A DNA stretch of 64,000 nucleotides from Anderseniella sp963698275. Lineage in GTDB: Bacteria; Pseudomonadota; Alphaproteobacteria; Rhizobiales; Aestuariivirgaceae. The notes beneath the pieces were generated by a model, which was given only the letters and a program-made list of their open reading frames with translations, had not been told where the DNA came from and did no database searches. A program made the position numbers and the translations under genes. The stretch covers positions 372,001 through 436,000 of the forward strand of contig CAVOQE010000001.1 in the NCBI GenBank assembly GCA_963698275.1, read 5' to 3'. This document shows positions 33,538 through 42,768 of the stretch, one piece after another. Each line of letters opens with the position of its first letter. Position 1 is the first letter of the stretch.

Positions 33538-35010
33538 ATGACCACCGCCACCAAGGATTCGTCCGGGCAGGCAGACACACCTGCAGATTTGTCAGCCGGG
33601 ATCGCAAGCCGGTTTCCAACAGCTTACTCGATTTTGTTCGGTCTCATACTGTTCATGGCCGCATTGACCTGGTTTGTTCCTGCCGGGCAATACGACAGGG
33701 CGGAGAATGAAGCCCTGGGCCGTGAAGTAGCGGTGCCTGGAACCTACAAGGCCGTGGAAGCTGCACCGCAATCACTGTTCGATATCTTCCTTGCACCCGT
33801 TAACGGATTTTACAGCCAGTCGGCAGGCACCGCGAATGCCATCGATGTGTCGCTGTTTGTGTTGATCATCGGCGGCTTTCTGGGAGTTGTGAACAGTACC
33901 GGTGCCATCAATGCGGGTATTGCGAGAGCCATGAACGCCTTGCGTGGCCGGGAGAAATGGATGATCCCGATCATGATGGCGTTGTTTGCGGCAGGCGGTA
34001 CAACCTACGGCATGGCCGAAGAAACGCTGGCGTTTTATGTGCTGATCATTCCAGTGATGATCGCGGCCAGATATGATGCCGTGACAGGTGTCGCCATCAT
34101 CCTGGTCGGGGCTGGCATCGGGGTGCTTGGATCGACAATCAACCCGTTTGCGACAACCATCGCGTCCAATGCTGCAGGCATTCCGTTCACCACCGGCATG
34201 ATGCTGCGCTTTATCATCCTGGGTGCCGGATGGGTGGCATGTGTGGCCTATGTCATGTGGTATGCCGAGCGCGTACGCGCCAATCCGGAACTGTCGATTG
34301 TCGCCAATATGAAGGCGGCGAACGAAGCCCATTTCAAGCTCAAGGGCGATGCTGACGATCAGTTCACGGTCCGGCACAAGCTGATCCTTGTCCTGTTCAC
34401 CTTGACCTTTGGTGTGATGATCTGGGGGGTGTCGTCGCAAGGCTGGTGGATGGCGGAAATGTCCGGCCTGTTTCTGGCTGCAGCCCTCGTAGTCGGTATC
34501 GTCGGGTGGGTTGGAGAAAAACCCTTTGTTGAAGCATTCCTCGCCGGCGCCAGAGACCTTTTGGGCGTTGCCCTGATCATCGGACTGGCACGCGGCATCG
34601 TGGTGATCATGGATGCGGGCAAGATTACCGACACCATCCTGCACTGGGGCGAACAGGCAATTCAGGGGCTGTCGGCGATTGCCTTCATCAACGGCGTGTT
34701 CGCGGTCGAAGTGCTGATGTCGTTCCTGGTGCCGTCGACATCCGGCCTTGCCGTGCTCAGCATGCCGATACTGGCGCCGCTGGCGGATTTTGCCGGTGTC
34801 GGCCGCGAGCTTGTAGTAACAGCTTATCAGTCTGCCTCGGGCCTGGTGAACCTGATTACGCCGACATCCGCGGTCGTGGTCGGCGCTCTCGCCATTGGCC
34901 GGATTTCATATGAAAAGTGGCTGAAGTTTGTCTGGCCGCTGCTGCTTATCCTGACCGTCATGGTTGTCGCAGCCTTGAGTGTAACGGCAATGCAAGGCGG
35001 TGCGGCATGA
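33538..35010 (+). CDS. YfcC/DcuC-type carrier, probable arginine/ornithine exchanger
   Basis: 490-residue membrane protein with about a dozen helices. Family stretches are ILFGLILFMAALTWFVPAGQYDR at the N-terminus, GGTTYGMAEETLAFYVLIIPVMIAARYDA, and FLVPSTSGLAVLSMPILAPLADF. These define the YfcC / C4-dicarboxylate anaerobic carrier-like group, which contains arginine-ornithine exchangers. The stop overlaps the arcA start by four bases, so exchange of arginine for ornithine is the natural inference. RBS GGAG precedes the ATG. Confidence 0.86.
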   Translation: MTTATKDSSGQADTPADLSAGIASRFPTAYSILFGLILFMAALTWFVPAGQYDRAENEALGREVAVPGTYKAVEAAPQSLFDIFLAPVNGFYSQSAGTANAIDVSLFVLIIGGFLGVVNSTGAINAGIARAMNALRGREKWMIPIMMALFAAGGTTYGMAEETLAFYVLIIPVMIAARYDAVTGVAIILVGAGIGVLGSTINPFATTIASNAAGIPFTTGMMLRFIILGAGWVACVAYVMWYAERVRANPELSIVANMKAANEAHFKLKGDADDQFTVRHKLILVLFTLTFGVMIWGVSSQGWWMAEMSGLFLAAALVVGIVGWVGEKPFVEAFLAGARDLLGVALIIGLARGIVVIMDAGKITDTILHWGEQAIQGLSAIAFINGVFAVEVLMSFLVPSTSGLAVLSMPILAPLADFAGVGRELVVTAYQSASGLVNLITPTSAVVVGALAIGRISYEKWLKFVWPLLLILTVMVVAALSVTAMQGGAA

Positions 35011-36233
35011 CCTGGAGACCCGGTGTTCATTCGGAAACCGGCAAGCTGCGCACCGTGCTGGTTTGCCGCCCAGGCCTGGCGCACGAGCGGCTGACGCCTG
35101 CCAATTGCGACGAGCTCTTGTTTGATGACGTGTTCTGGGTTCAGCAGGCCAAGGCGGACCATCACGATTTTTGCACGAAAATTGCCGATCGTGGCGTCGA
35201 GGTTCTCGAATTGCACGACTTGCTGGCACAAACTGTTGAGCAAGAGGCTGCAAGAAACTGGCTTCTCGACCGCCGGTTGACCGAGAACCATGTGGGTATC
35301 GGCATGATGTCGGAACTGCGCGGCTGGATGGATGACCTGCCTGCCGCCGACCTTGCACGATATCTCATCGGTGGCGTTGCCATGCAGGACCTGCCGTTCA
35401 AACCGGAAGGCATGTTTGGACCCTATCTGGGTCCTGACGGGTTTGTGTTACCGCCACTGCCCAACACCATATTCACCCGCGATACCAGTTGCTGGATCTA
35501 TGGTGGCGTGACCCTCAACCCGATGCACTGGCCGGCCCGCCAGCCAGAAACACTGCTGACTGACGCCGTGTACCGGTTTCATCCCAGGTTCAAGGACGCT
35601 GAATTCGACATCTGGTGGGGTGACGGCGACACCGGCCGGGCGCCGGCCAGTCTCGAAGGCGGCGATGTGATGCCGCTCGGTGACGGTCTTGTGCTGATCG
35701 GCATGGGTGAACGCACCACACCGCAATCCGTGGGCCAGGTAGCCCGTGCCCTGTTTGAGGCTGAAGCTGCCAGCCGCGTCATTGCGTGCCAGATGCCCAA
35801 GTCGCGGGCGGCCATGCACCTGGATACGGTGTTTTCGTTTTGTGACCGCGATCTGGTGACCAGCTTTGTCGAAGTGGCCAATGAGATTACCTGCTATAGC
35901 CTGCGGCCCGGCAGCAAGCCCGGCGATGTTGATTGCCGGCAGGAGCTGAAATCCCTGTTTGAAGTGACTGCCGAGGCAATCGGGGTCAAGAAACTGCGCA
36001 TCATCGCCACCGGCGGTGACAGCTTCGAGCAAGCCCGTGAACAATGGGATGACGGCAACAATGTTGTGGCGCTGGAGCCCGGCGTGGTGGTTGCATACGA
36101 CCGTAACGTGTTCACCAATACCCAGCTGCGCAAGGCAGGTGTCGAGGTTATTACCATTCGCGGGGCAGAGCTTGGCCGTGGCCGCGGCGGAGGCCATTGC
36201 ATGACCTGTCCGATCGTTCGTGATCCGCTGTAA
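35007..36233 (+). CDS. arcA: Arginine deiminase
   Basis: 408-residue enzyme hydrolysing arginine to citrulline and ammonium. Diagnostic elements are SETGKLRTVLVCRPGLAHERLTP at the start, FTRDTSCWI (substrate-binding Asp), EGGDVMPLGDGLVLIG, MHLDTVFSFCDRD (catalytic His and Asp) and the C-terminal GGGHCMTCPIVRDPL with the nucleophilic Cys. The ATG at 35007 overlaps the carrier stop (ATGA). It is the first step of the arginine deiminase pathway, followed by the two later enzymes. Confidence 0.96.
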   Translation: MTWRPGVHSETGKLRTVLVCRPGLAHERLTPANCDELLFDDVFWVQQAKADHHDFCTKIADRGVEVLELHDLLAQTVEQEAARNWLLDRRLTENHVGIGMMSELRGWMDDLPAADLARYLIGGVAMQDLPFKPEGMFGPYLGPDGFVLPPLPNTIFTRDTSCWIYGGVTLNPMHWPARQPETLLTDAVYRFHPRFKDAEFDIWWGDGDTGRAPASLEGGDVMPLGDGLVLIGMGERTTPQSVGQVARALFEAEAASRVIACQMPKSRAAMHLDTVFSFCDRDLVTSFVEVANEITCYSLRPGSKPGDVDCRQELKSLFEVTAEAIGVKKLRIIATGGDSFEQAREQWDDGNNVVALEPGVVVAYDRNVFTNTQLRKAGVEVITIRGAELGRGRGGGHCMTCPIVRDPL

Positions 36234-36252
36234 CGTTGAAGGAATCATACCT

Positions 36253-37254
36253 ATGTCAGTCAACCTCAAGAACCGCAGCTTTCTGACACTTCGCGATTTT
36301 TCTCCCGATGAGATCAGCCACCTGATCGAGTTGGCCGTGGACCTGAAATCAACCAAGCGGGCTGGCATTGAGCGCCAAAGGCTTGAGGGCAAGGAAATTG
36401 CGCTGATCTTCGAAAAGGATTCGACGCGTACCAGGGTAGGGTTTGAGGTGGCGGCCTATGATCAGGGCGCACATGTCACCTATCTGGGGCCGTCGGGCAC
36501 CCAGATCGGGCACAAGGAAACCATGAAGGATACCGCACGCGTGCTCGGCCGGGTCTATGATGCAATCGAGTATCGCGGATTTGGCCAGGCGACGGCAGAA
36601 CAGCTTGCCGAACATGCCGGTGTGCCGGTGTACAATGGGCTGACCGACGAATTTCACCCGACGCAGGTACTCGCAGACCTTCTGACAATACGCGAACACA
36701 CCGGCAAACCGTTTTCCAAGGTTGCGCTGTGTTTTCTCGGCGATGCCGGCAACAATATGGGCGACAGCCTGCTGATTGGTGGCGCGAAAATGGGAATGGA
36801 TATCCGGCTGGGTGCGCCAAAAGCCTGCTGGCCGGTTCAAAGCATTGTCGATGAGGCTGAAGCGATCGCGAGAGATACCGGCGCCCGGATACTGATTACC
36901 GAAGACGTGGCGGCAGCAGTTCGCGATTGCGACTTCATCTACACCGACGTCTGGCTTTCCATGGGGCAGGCAAAGGAGAAATGGGCGGAGCGAATTGAGC
37001 AGCTCTTACCCTATCAGGTGAACGCGGCTGTGATGGAGCAGACGGGAAACCCGGATGCGAAATTCATGCACTGCCTGCCGGCCTTTCATAATACGGAGAC
37101 CAAGGTGGGCAAGCAGATACACAAGGAGTTCGGTCTTGAGGCCATGGAGGTCACCGACGAGGTGTTCGAGTCCGCCAACTCCATTGTGTTCGACCAGGCG
37201 GAAAACCGCATGCACACGATCAAGGCGGTTCTCGTCGCCACGCTGGGAGAGTGA
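36253..37254 (+). CDS. arcB: Ornithine carbamoyltransferase (catabolic context)
   Basis: 333-residue enzyme. The carbamoyl-phosphate loop FEKDSTRTRVGFEVAA is near residue 55, HPTQVLADL near 135 and the ornithine-site HCLPAFHN near 270. Set between arcA and arcC, it should run citrulline phosphorolysis to ornithine and carbamoyl phosphate, as ArcB does; the sequence alone does not separate ArcB from biosynthetic ArgF. RBS AAGGAA lies upstream of the ATG at 36253. Confidence 0.94.
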   Translation: MSVNLKNRSFLTLRDFSPDEISHLIELAVDLKSTKRAGIERQRLEGKEIALIFEKDSTRTRVGFEVAAYDQGAHVTYLGPSGTQIGHKETMKDTARVLGRVYDAIEYRGFGQATAEQLAEHAGVPVYNGLTDEFHPTQVLADLLTIREHTGKPFSKVALCFLGDAGNNMGDSLLIGGAKMGMDIRLGAPKACWPVQSIVDEAEAIARDTGARILITEDVAAAVRDCDFIYTDVWLSMGQAKEKWAERIEQLLPYQVNAAVMEQTGNPDAKFMHCLPAFHNTETKVGKQIHKEFGLEAMEVTDEVFESANSIVFDQAENRMHTIKAVLVATLGE

Positions 37255-37258
37255 TCCG

Positions 37259-38170
37259 GTGAAAGTGATTGTAGCCCTTGGCGGCAATGCCCTGTTGCGC
37301 AGGGGCGAGCCGATGACATCTGAGAACCAGCGTGAAAATGTGAAACGCGCGGCGGGCTCGATTGCAGAGCTGGTTTCGGCAGGCCATCAGGTCACCGTAA
37401 CCCATGGCAACGGCCCCCAGATCGGCCTGCTGGCGCTGCAGTCTGCGGCCTACGATGCGGACAGCGCATTTCCACTTGATCTTCTGGGGGCTGAAACCGA
37501 GGGCATGATCGGGTATCTGATAGAGCAGGAACTGGAGAATGCGCTGGGCTCGTGCCACAAGGTTGCGACGCTGCTGACCCAGGTCGAAGTGGATGCCCGC
37601 GACCCGGCGTTCGGTAATCCGACCAAGCCTGTCGGGCCGGTCTATGAGGAAGCAGAAGCCCGCAAACTGGCACAGGCACGAGGCTGGACGGTCAAGCCCG
37701 ATGGCGCGAAATTCAGGCGTGTGGTGGCATCACCTGAACCAAAGTACATTCCCGATACCGCAATCATAAAGCTGCTGCTGGACCACGACGTCACCGTGAT
37801 CTGCGCCGGCGGCGGCGGCATTCCGGTCGTGCGCCGGACCGACGGCTCTCTTGTCGGCGTTGAGGCGGTCATTGACAAGGACGCCGCCAGTTCCCTGCTG
37901 GGAAGGGATATCGAAACCGATGCGCTGCTGATGCTGACGGATGTGGACCGGGTTTACCTGAACTGGGGTACGCCTGAACAACAAGGCCTGGACAAGGTGA
38001 GCCCCGATGAATTGCTGCAGCACGAATTTGCTGCCGGATCCATGCAGCCCAAGGTCGATGCCGCGTGCCGGTTTGTGATGCAAACCGGAGGCGTGGCCGG
38101 GATAGGTCGGCTGGAAGACGCAGCTGATATTCTTGAAGGTCGGGCAGGCACGCTGGTGACAAGGTCGTGA
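37259..38170 (+). CDS. arcC: Carbamate kinase
   Basis: 303-residue enzyme making ATP from carbamoyl phosphate, the energy-yielding step of the pathway. It begins with VIVALGGNALLRRGEP and contains VTHGNGPQIGLLALQ, ICAGGGGIPVV and EAVIDKDAASSLLGRDI, all typical of the amino-acid-kinase fold in ArcC. The start is GTG at 37259, four bases after the ornithine carbamoyltransferase stop. The stop overlaps the start of the kinase-fusion gene. Confidence 0.95.
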   Translation: MKVIVALGGNALLRRGEPMTSENQRENVKRAAGSIAELVSAGHQVTVTHGNGPQIGLLALQSAAYDADSAFPLDLLGAETEGMIGYLIEQELENALGSCHKVATLLTQVEVDARDPAFGNPTKPVGPVYEEAEARKLAQARGWTVKPDGAKFRRVVASPEPKYIPDTAIIKLLLDHDVTVICAGGGGIPVVRRTDGSLVGVEAVIDKDAASSLLGRDIETDALLMLTDVDRVYLNWGTPEQQGLDKVSPDELLQHEFAAGSMQPKVDAACRFVMQTGGVAGIGRLEDAADILEGRAGTLVTRS

Positions 38171-39741
38171 CGATGAACCCGGCAGTTCCCGGCACAAATG
38201 AGGACCCGGATCAGGCGGAGATAATTGCGTTTCTCTCAGACCCGGCGTCCTTTCCGGGGATGGAGCGTTGTGTTGACGTGGTGGAGACCCATGCTGCCAT
38301 GGTTTTCCTGACCGAGCACGAGGCCTTCAAGATCAAGAAGGCCGTCACGTTTCCGTATCTCGACTTTGGAACCGTGGAAAAGCGCAAGGCGGCCTGTGAC
38401 TATGAACTGCAGATCAATCAGCCTCATGCACCCAAAATTTATCTGGGTGTTGTGAAAATTACCCGCGAGGCAACCGGCGAGCTTGCGCTCAACGGCGCCG
38501 GAGAGCCGGTGGAATGGGCCTTGCACATGCGGCGTTTTCCGGACAAGTCGCTCCTCGGTGACATGATCAAAACCGATGGACTGACCTCTGATTTCGTGGA
38601 CCGTCTGGCCGATGAGATTGGCAGGTATCAGGCTGAAGCGCCTGTTGTGCACGATCACAATGCAGCCGGCAGAATGAACGCCATCGTCGATGAACTGTGT
38701 GCTGCCTTTGATGATGCCGCAGAGTTTTTACCATTACCTGAAGTGCATCGATTTGAGAAAGCAGCGAAAGCTGCGCTGCGCCAATGCGGGCAGTTGCTGG
38801 ATGATCGTGGCGAGCAAGGCTATGTGCGCCGCTGTCATGGCGACCTGCACCTGTCCAACATCATAGCCTGGAATGACCAGCCGGTTCTGTTCGATGCCAT
38901 AGAATTCAATGACGAGATAGCGACCGTCGACATACTGTACGACCTGGCCTTTCTGCTGATGGACCTGGGCCATCTTGGAGAAGATGGTCATGCAAACCGC
39001 ATTCTGAACCGGTATCTGTCGCGATCCGGAAACGAGGATCATCTGGCCGGACTGCAAGCCTTGTCGCTGTTCATGGCCTGCCGGGCAGGCGTGCGAGCCA
39101 TGGTTGCCGTTACCCGGTTACGGCAATCATCCAGGACCGGGACGTGCTGTGAAATTGCTGCTGATGCCAATTCCTATCTTCTCGAGGCGACGCGGTATCT
39201 GACGCCTCACAGCCCCCGTCTGGTTGCGATTGGTGGACTGTCGGGTACCGGCAAAACGTCTGTCGCGCGAGCGCTCGCAGCACGAATTGTCCCGTGCCCT
39301 GGTGCTGTGCACCTGCGGACCGACATTGAGCGCAAGCAGATGTTCGGTGTCGATGAAACGATCAGATTGCCAAAGGAAACCTACACGCAGGAGGCCAGCG
39401 ATGCGGTCTATGATCGTGTCTTGCACAAAGCGACGATCACCCTGCGGGCAGGTCACACGGTAATCGTTGACGCTGTTTTCCTTGATCAGGCCGAGCGCTC
39501 TGCCATTGAGCAGGTGGCTGACGACGCCGGTGCGCCGTTTTCCGGCCTGTGGCTGGAAGCAGACGAAGAGCGTCTCGTTGAGCGGGTCAGCGCCCGCAAG
39601 GGCGATGCATCCGATGCGACGGCGGAGGTGGTACGTCATCAATTCAAGCGCCCTGCAGGACCGATGGCCTGGCACAAGATCAATGCCGACGGAGCGCTGC
39701 AAGAGACAATAGAGCGGTCCTTGATGACGCTGGGCATCTGA
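38167..39741 (+). CDS. Aminoglycoside-phosphotransferase-like domain fused to an AAA/zeta-type P-loop kinase domain
   Basis: 524-residue two-domain protein. The N-terminal half (about 1-335) is APH-like: KIKKAVTFPYLDFG, the Brenner-type HGDLHLSNI and the metal motif DAIEFND. The C-terminal half (about 355-520) has Walker A GGLSGTGKTS and VIVDAVFLDQAER-type elements of AAA_33 kinases. Similar fusions are known in proteobacteria as conserved proteins without proven substrate. It is translationally coupled to arcC (GTG start in TCGTGA; an ATG at 38173 is the alternative), which is an uncommon place for it. Confidence 0.86.
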   Translation: MTMNPAVPGTNEDPDQAEIIAFLSDPASFPGMERCVDVVETHAAMVFLTEHEAFKIKKAVTFPYLDFGTVEKRKAACDYELQINQPHAPKIYLGVVKITREATGELALNGAGEPVEWALHMRRFPDKSLLGDMIKTDGLTSDFVDRLADEIGRYQAEAPVVHDHNAAGRMNAIVDELCAAFDDAAEFLPLPEVHRFEKAAKAALRQCGQLLDDRGEQGYVRRCHGDLHLSNIIAWNDQPVLFDAIEFNDEIATVDILYDLAFLLMDLGHLGEDGHANRILNRYLSRSGNEDHLAGLQALSLFMACRAGVRAMVAVTRLRQSSRTGTCCEIAADANSYLLEATRYLTPHSPRLVAIGGLSGTGKTSVARALAARIVPCPGAVHLRTDIERKQMFGVDETIRLPKETYTQEASDAVYDRVLHKATITLRAGHTVIVDAVFLDQAERSAIEQVADDAGAPFSGLWLEADEERLVERVSARKGDASDATAEVVRHQFKRPAGPMAWHKINADGALQETIERSLMTLGI

Positions 39742-39755
39742 TAGCCGGGCGATGC

Positions 39756-39769
39756 TTGACGCTGGTCAA
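39756..39769. promoter_or_regulatory. FNR/Dnr-type box upstream of a USP gene
   Basis: TTGACGCTGGTCAA is a perfect palindrome (TTGAC-N4-GTCAA). It is 14 bases after the end of the kinase-fusion gene and about 100 bases before the USP start at 39868, separating the two transcription units. Confidence 0.68.
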
Positions 39770-39867
39770 GGAAGGCAGCCGCGATGGCGAGCAAGGTGAA
39801 TTCGCCAACAGCGGGGTCGATGTATTCTTGCTGCTGGCGCGCTCACAAATCATTGCTGGAGAGAGGA

Positions 39868-40065
39868 ATGCGACGGTTCAGAAAGATTCTTTATGTTCAC
39901 GAGGAGAATTCGCCGATTGCCCTGGAGACCCTGCAACTGGCTTTGGAAATTGCGGGGAAAAGCGGCGGTCAGGTTGATCTCGTTACCATGCTTGAACCGC
40001 CTGCGGTCACGTTTGCATCCAACATTTCGCTGTTGCTGCAGTCGCGCTGGGTAAAGGAGTTCTGA
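39868..40065 (+). CDS. Universal stress protein, N-terminal part (frameshifted from the next entry)
   Basis: 65 residues from an ATG with GGAGAGAGGA upstream: MRRFRKILYVHEENSPIALE and so on, a normal start of a UspE-like tandem USP. The frame ends at TGA (40063-40065), while the rest of the protein continues in the +1 frame without delay (EDQLQQLALKASPEDK). One extra base near 40063 explains the break. An AAAGGAG immediately before TTC-TGA resembles stimulators of programmed frameshifting, but sequence error is the simpler explanation. Confidence 0.7.
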   Translation: MRRFRKILYVHEENSPIALETLQLALEIAGKSGGQVDLVTMLEPPAVTFASNISLLLQSRWVKEF

Positions 40066-40072
40066 AGATCAA

Positions 40073-40852
40073 TTGCAGCAGCTCGCCCTGAAAGCGAGCC
40101 CGGAAGACAAGCTCAGCTCAAAGGTCATCGAAGGCAGGCCGCATATTCAGGTGGTACGGGAAGTTCTGCGACATGACTATGACCTCGTCATCAAGCCTGT
40201 CGGCACAAGCGGTTTCCTGGACAGGTTGTTCGGGCGGCTGGACATGCACCTTTTACGCAATTGCCCGTGTCCGGTGTGGCTGTCGAAAGGTGAAGCCTAT
40301 GGTGCGTTCGACAGTGTACTTGCAGCGGTTGACGCAGATGTAGAAACTTCACTTGAAAACCATACGGATGACACGCCTGCAAAAGAGGCGCTGAACCGGC
40401 AGATACTTGAGTTGGCGTTTTCCCTGTGCGCCGACAACAAGGCCCGCCTGCATGTCGGGCACGCATGGTATCCACCGTTCCTGTCACCTTTCAGCCGGGC
40501 GCGGGCTAACGTTCCCCAGGCGGAGATCGATGCCTACGTCACTACGGTCAAGCGGATACATACAAGTTGGCTCAGGCGATTGATGGATCAGGCGACCAGT
40601 TGGGTCGGGGAGGATATTACCGAAAGTGTACGCCTGAAAACACACTTGCCCCAGGGTGATCCGGAAGTGGAAATTCCCAAGTTGATATCCGATGTTCAGG
40701 CAGATCTGGTGATCATGGGTACGATTGCGCGAACCGGGGTTTCCGGGCTGGTCATGGGCAACACTGCCGAGACCATACTGGATCAAATCACCTGTTCCGT
40801 GCTTGCGGTGAAGCCCGCAGACTTCGTATCCAGCGTGACCCTTGATGACTGA
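40073..40852 (+). CDS. Universal stress protein, main part (frameshifted from the previous entry)
   Basis: 259 residues covering the remainder of the first Usp domain (PHIQVVREVLRHDYDLVIKPVG ... NCPCPVWLSKGEAYG) and a complete second one ending DLVIMGTIARTGVSGLVMGNTAETILDQITCSVLAVKP. The frame is open upstream of the TTG at 40073 to 40055, and the true product probably includes the 39868 segment, giving about 325 residues as in tandem USPs. No convincing independent ribosome-binding site exists (AAAGGAG is 13 bases from the TTG). Confidence 0.75.
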   Translation: MQQLALKASPEDKLSSKVIEGRPHIQVVREVLRHDYDLVIKPVGTSGFLDRLFGRLDMHLLRNCPCPVWLSKGEAYGAFDSVLAAVDADVETSLENHTDDTPAKEALNRQILELAFSLCADNKARLHVGHAWYPPFLSPFSRARANVPQAEIDAYVTTVKRIHTSWLRRLMDQATSWVGEDITESVRLKTHLPQGDPEVEIPKLISDVQADLVIMGTIARTGVSGLVMGNTAETILDQITCSVLAVKPADFVSSVTLDD

Positions 40853-41017
40853 TCCAGAGGTGCCATGCCCCAATACATACAGGACGTACGGCGATCATTG
40901 TGATCGACATTGTTTCGAGAGAAATCTGCAATCAGCTGGAGTGCGCAGACTGGCGGGGGCCCGACGCATCCGCCGACAGGACAGAATCGGATCGGCAAGG
41001 GCTCCGGTGGTTTCCGG

Positions 41018-41452
41018 TTATTTCACGGTCATGCAGGTGCAAGGCGCATTCTGGCTTACCTTGTGCGACACGCTTCCAAGCAACAGGCTGGCCAGCCCGC
41101 CAAGGCCGCGGCGGCCTGTTATAATCAGGTCTGCGCCCGATTTCTCGGCCTGTTGCAGAATATCGTCGGCCGGGTCGCCATCGCCGATCACGCATTCTGC
41201 CGGGGTGCAACCCTGGGCTTTTGCCTGTTCCACGGCCTGCGCCATGACTTTTTTTCCCGCCTCGGCAACCTTTTCCGGACTGGGTGCAATGGCGACTGCG
41301 CCGGAACCGACTGCGATTGCAGCAGTCTCCAGTTCAGGTGAGTGGACAAGATGAATGTCGGACTTGTACTTGCCCGCAATATCGCAGGCTGTGGCCAGTG
41401 CGTGTTCAGCCTGTTCGGACCCATCAATTGCAACGATGATCGTTTTAAACAT
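41018..41452 (-). CDS. Universal stress protein UspA family, single domain
   Basis: 144-residue USP. It starts MFKTIIVAIDGSEQAEHAL and ends with the nucleotide-binding motif GADLIITGRRGLGGLASLLLGSVSHKVSQNAPCTCMTVK (G-x2-G-x9-G-S). The ATG at 41452 with GAGGTGG upstream is preferred to a frame 11 codons longer. An FNR-type box lies 60-73 bases upstream. The 165-base gap to the plus-strand USP shows no gene. Confidence 0.93.
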   Translation of the reverse strand: MFKTIIVAIDGSEQAEHALATACDIAGKYKSDIHLVHSPELETAAIAVGSGAVAIAPSPEKVAEAGKKVMAQAVEQAKAQGCTPAECVIGDGDPADDILQQAEKSGADLIITGRRGLGGLASLLLGSVSHKVSQNAPCTCMTVK

Positions 41453-41511
41453 GTGTGCCACCTCGATGTTGACGATGGTTGCCATGTTAGGTTGCTGAAT
41501 CGTGACATATC

Positions 41512-41525
41512 TTGATGCAAATCAA
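41512..41525. promoter_or_regulatory. FNR/Dnr-type box between a USP gene and the fumarate-reductase-like operon
   Basis: TTGATGCAAATCAA is a full match. It is 60 bases upstream of the USP start (minus). It is also 181 bases upstream of the iron-sulfur subunit gene (plus), so an effect on that operon is possible but less likely. The plus-side promoter region (41590-41645) is unusually AT-rich. Confidence 0.7.
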
Positions 41526-41705
41526 ACACTGTCGTTCTTTGGCATGACCTGACTTGTGAAAGCGCCTCGACTTGCCGCGCGCAGACGGCCGCAGTTGTGT
41601 AAGTTAAGCTTACGTATGCTATTAATATTTATCTCTTTTCGTTAGAAAAACACGTACATATAGATAGTCGGATGATGGTGCTTGTCCAGATAATGGAGCA
41701 GTGAT

Positions 41706-42434
41706 TTGTCGTCCGACCCTGATGAATTGGAGGTTTCGGTGTGGCGCGGTGACAATGCGTCCGGCCGGTTTGAGGACTTCAGGGTCCCGGCGCAGGAAAA
41801 CCAGACCATTCTGGACGTGGTCTCGTGGATTCAACAACATCGCGATCCCACGCTGTCCTACCGCTATGCGTGCCGTGTCGGCATGTGCGGATCGTGCGCC
41901 ATGATGGTCAACGGGGTGCCGCGCTGGACATGCCGTACCCATGTGAAAGTCGCGCTGAAGGATAACCGGATCAGCATCGGCCCGCTGCGCAACCTGCCGA
42001 TCATCAAGGACCTGGCCACAGACATGGATCCGTTCTTCGACAAATGGGTTGCCGCCGAAGGCGTGCATCACCCGTCACGGACACGCGACGATGCGATTGA
42101 GCAGATTGACCCTGAAGACGGTGCGCGTCTGGAAGCCAACAAGGGCATCGAGTGCATCAATTGTTCGGTCTGTTATGCGGCCTGCGATACGGTGGCCGGC
42201 AATGCCGACTATCTCGGACCGGCGGCCCTGCAGCGGGCATGGACGCTGTTCAATGATGCAAAAGATGCCGGCAAGCTGAGCATCCTGGAAGCGGTCTCAG
42301 GCAAGGGCGGATGCCATAATTGCCACAGCCAGGGCAGTTGCAGCCATTACTGTCCTAACGACCTGAACCCGATGGCAGCAATCGCCGGTTTGAAACGGGC
42401 AACCGCGCTCTCCTTTTTCAAGGGGAGGAAATAG
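41706..42434 (+). CDS. Succinate dehydrogenase/fumarate reductase-type iron-sulfur subunit
   Basis: 242-residue subunit. The [2Fe-2S] motif is CRVGMCGSC plus WTC (about 55-77). The [4Fe-4S] motif is CINCSVCYAAC near 150. The last cluster motif is CHSQGSCSHYCP near 208, with an additional Cys just ahead (GGCHNC). The start is TTG at 41706 with GGAG seven bases upstream. It leads an operon with two membrane subunits, a flavoprotein and a class I fumarase, so it transfers electrons between quinone and the fumarate/succinate site. Confidence 0.92.
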   Translation: MSSDPDELEVSVWRGDNASGRFEDFRVPAQENQTILDVVSWIQQHRDPTLSYRYACRVGMCGSCAMMVNGVPRWTCRTHVKVALKDNRISIGPLRNLPIIKDLATDMDPFFDKWVAAEGVHHPSRTRDDAIEQIDPEDGARLEANKGIECINCSVCYAACDTVAGNADYLGPAALQRAWTLFNDAKDAGKLSILEAVSGKGGCHNCHSQGSCSHYCPNDLNPMAAIAGLKRATALSFFKGRK

Positions 42435-42435
42435 C

Positions 42436-42768
42436 ATGCTGACCGTCAGGCTCTACATGCTGCAGCGTATTACCGCACTGCTGATGGCGCCGCTGGTGCT
42501 GGGGCATCTGGCGGTGATGATCTACGCGGTGCAGGGCGGGCTGTCGGCAGCCGAGATACTGGGCCGCACACAAGGTAGCGTGGCGTGGTTGCTGTTCTAC
42601 GGCGCATTTGTCATAGCCGTATCGATCCATGCAGCTATCGGTCTTCGCGTCGTTGTGCATGAAGTGCTGGGTCTGAAAGGTATGCTTCTGGACCTGTTCA
42701 CATGGGCCATAGCGGCCGGTCTGTTCCTGCTGGGCGGGCGTGCCGTACTGGCGGTGACCTTGTCATGA
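42436..42768 (+). CDS. Succinate dehydrogenase/fumarate reductase membrane subunit (SdhC-like)
   Basis: 110 residues with three hydrophobic helices. LYMLQRITALLMAPLVLGHLAVM and VIAVSIHAAIGLRVVVHEVLG provide the histidines expected for haem b or quinone sites. It begins one base after the iron-sulfur subunit stop and overlaps the second membrane-subunit gene by four bases. Small size and gene order support assignment; direction of the enzyme (succinate oxidation or fumarate reduction) is not evident. Confidence 0.83.
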   Translation: MLTVRLYMLQRITALLMAPLVLGHLAVMIYAVQGGLSAAEILGRTQGSVAWLLFYGAFVIAVSIHAAIGLRVVVHEVLGLKGMLLDLFTWAIAAGLFLLGGRAVLAVTLS

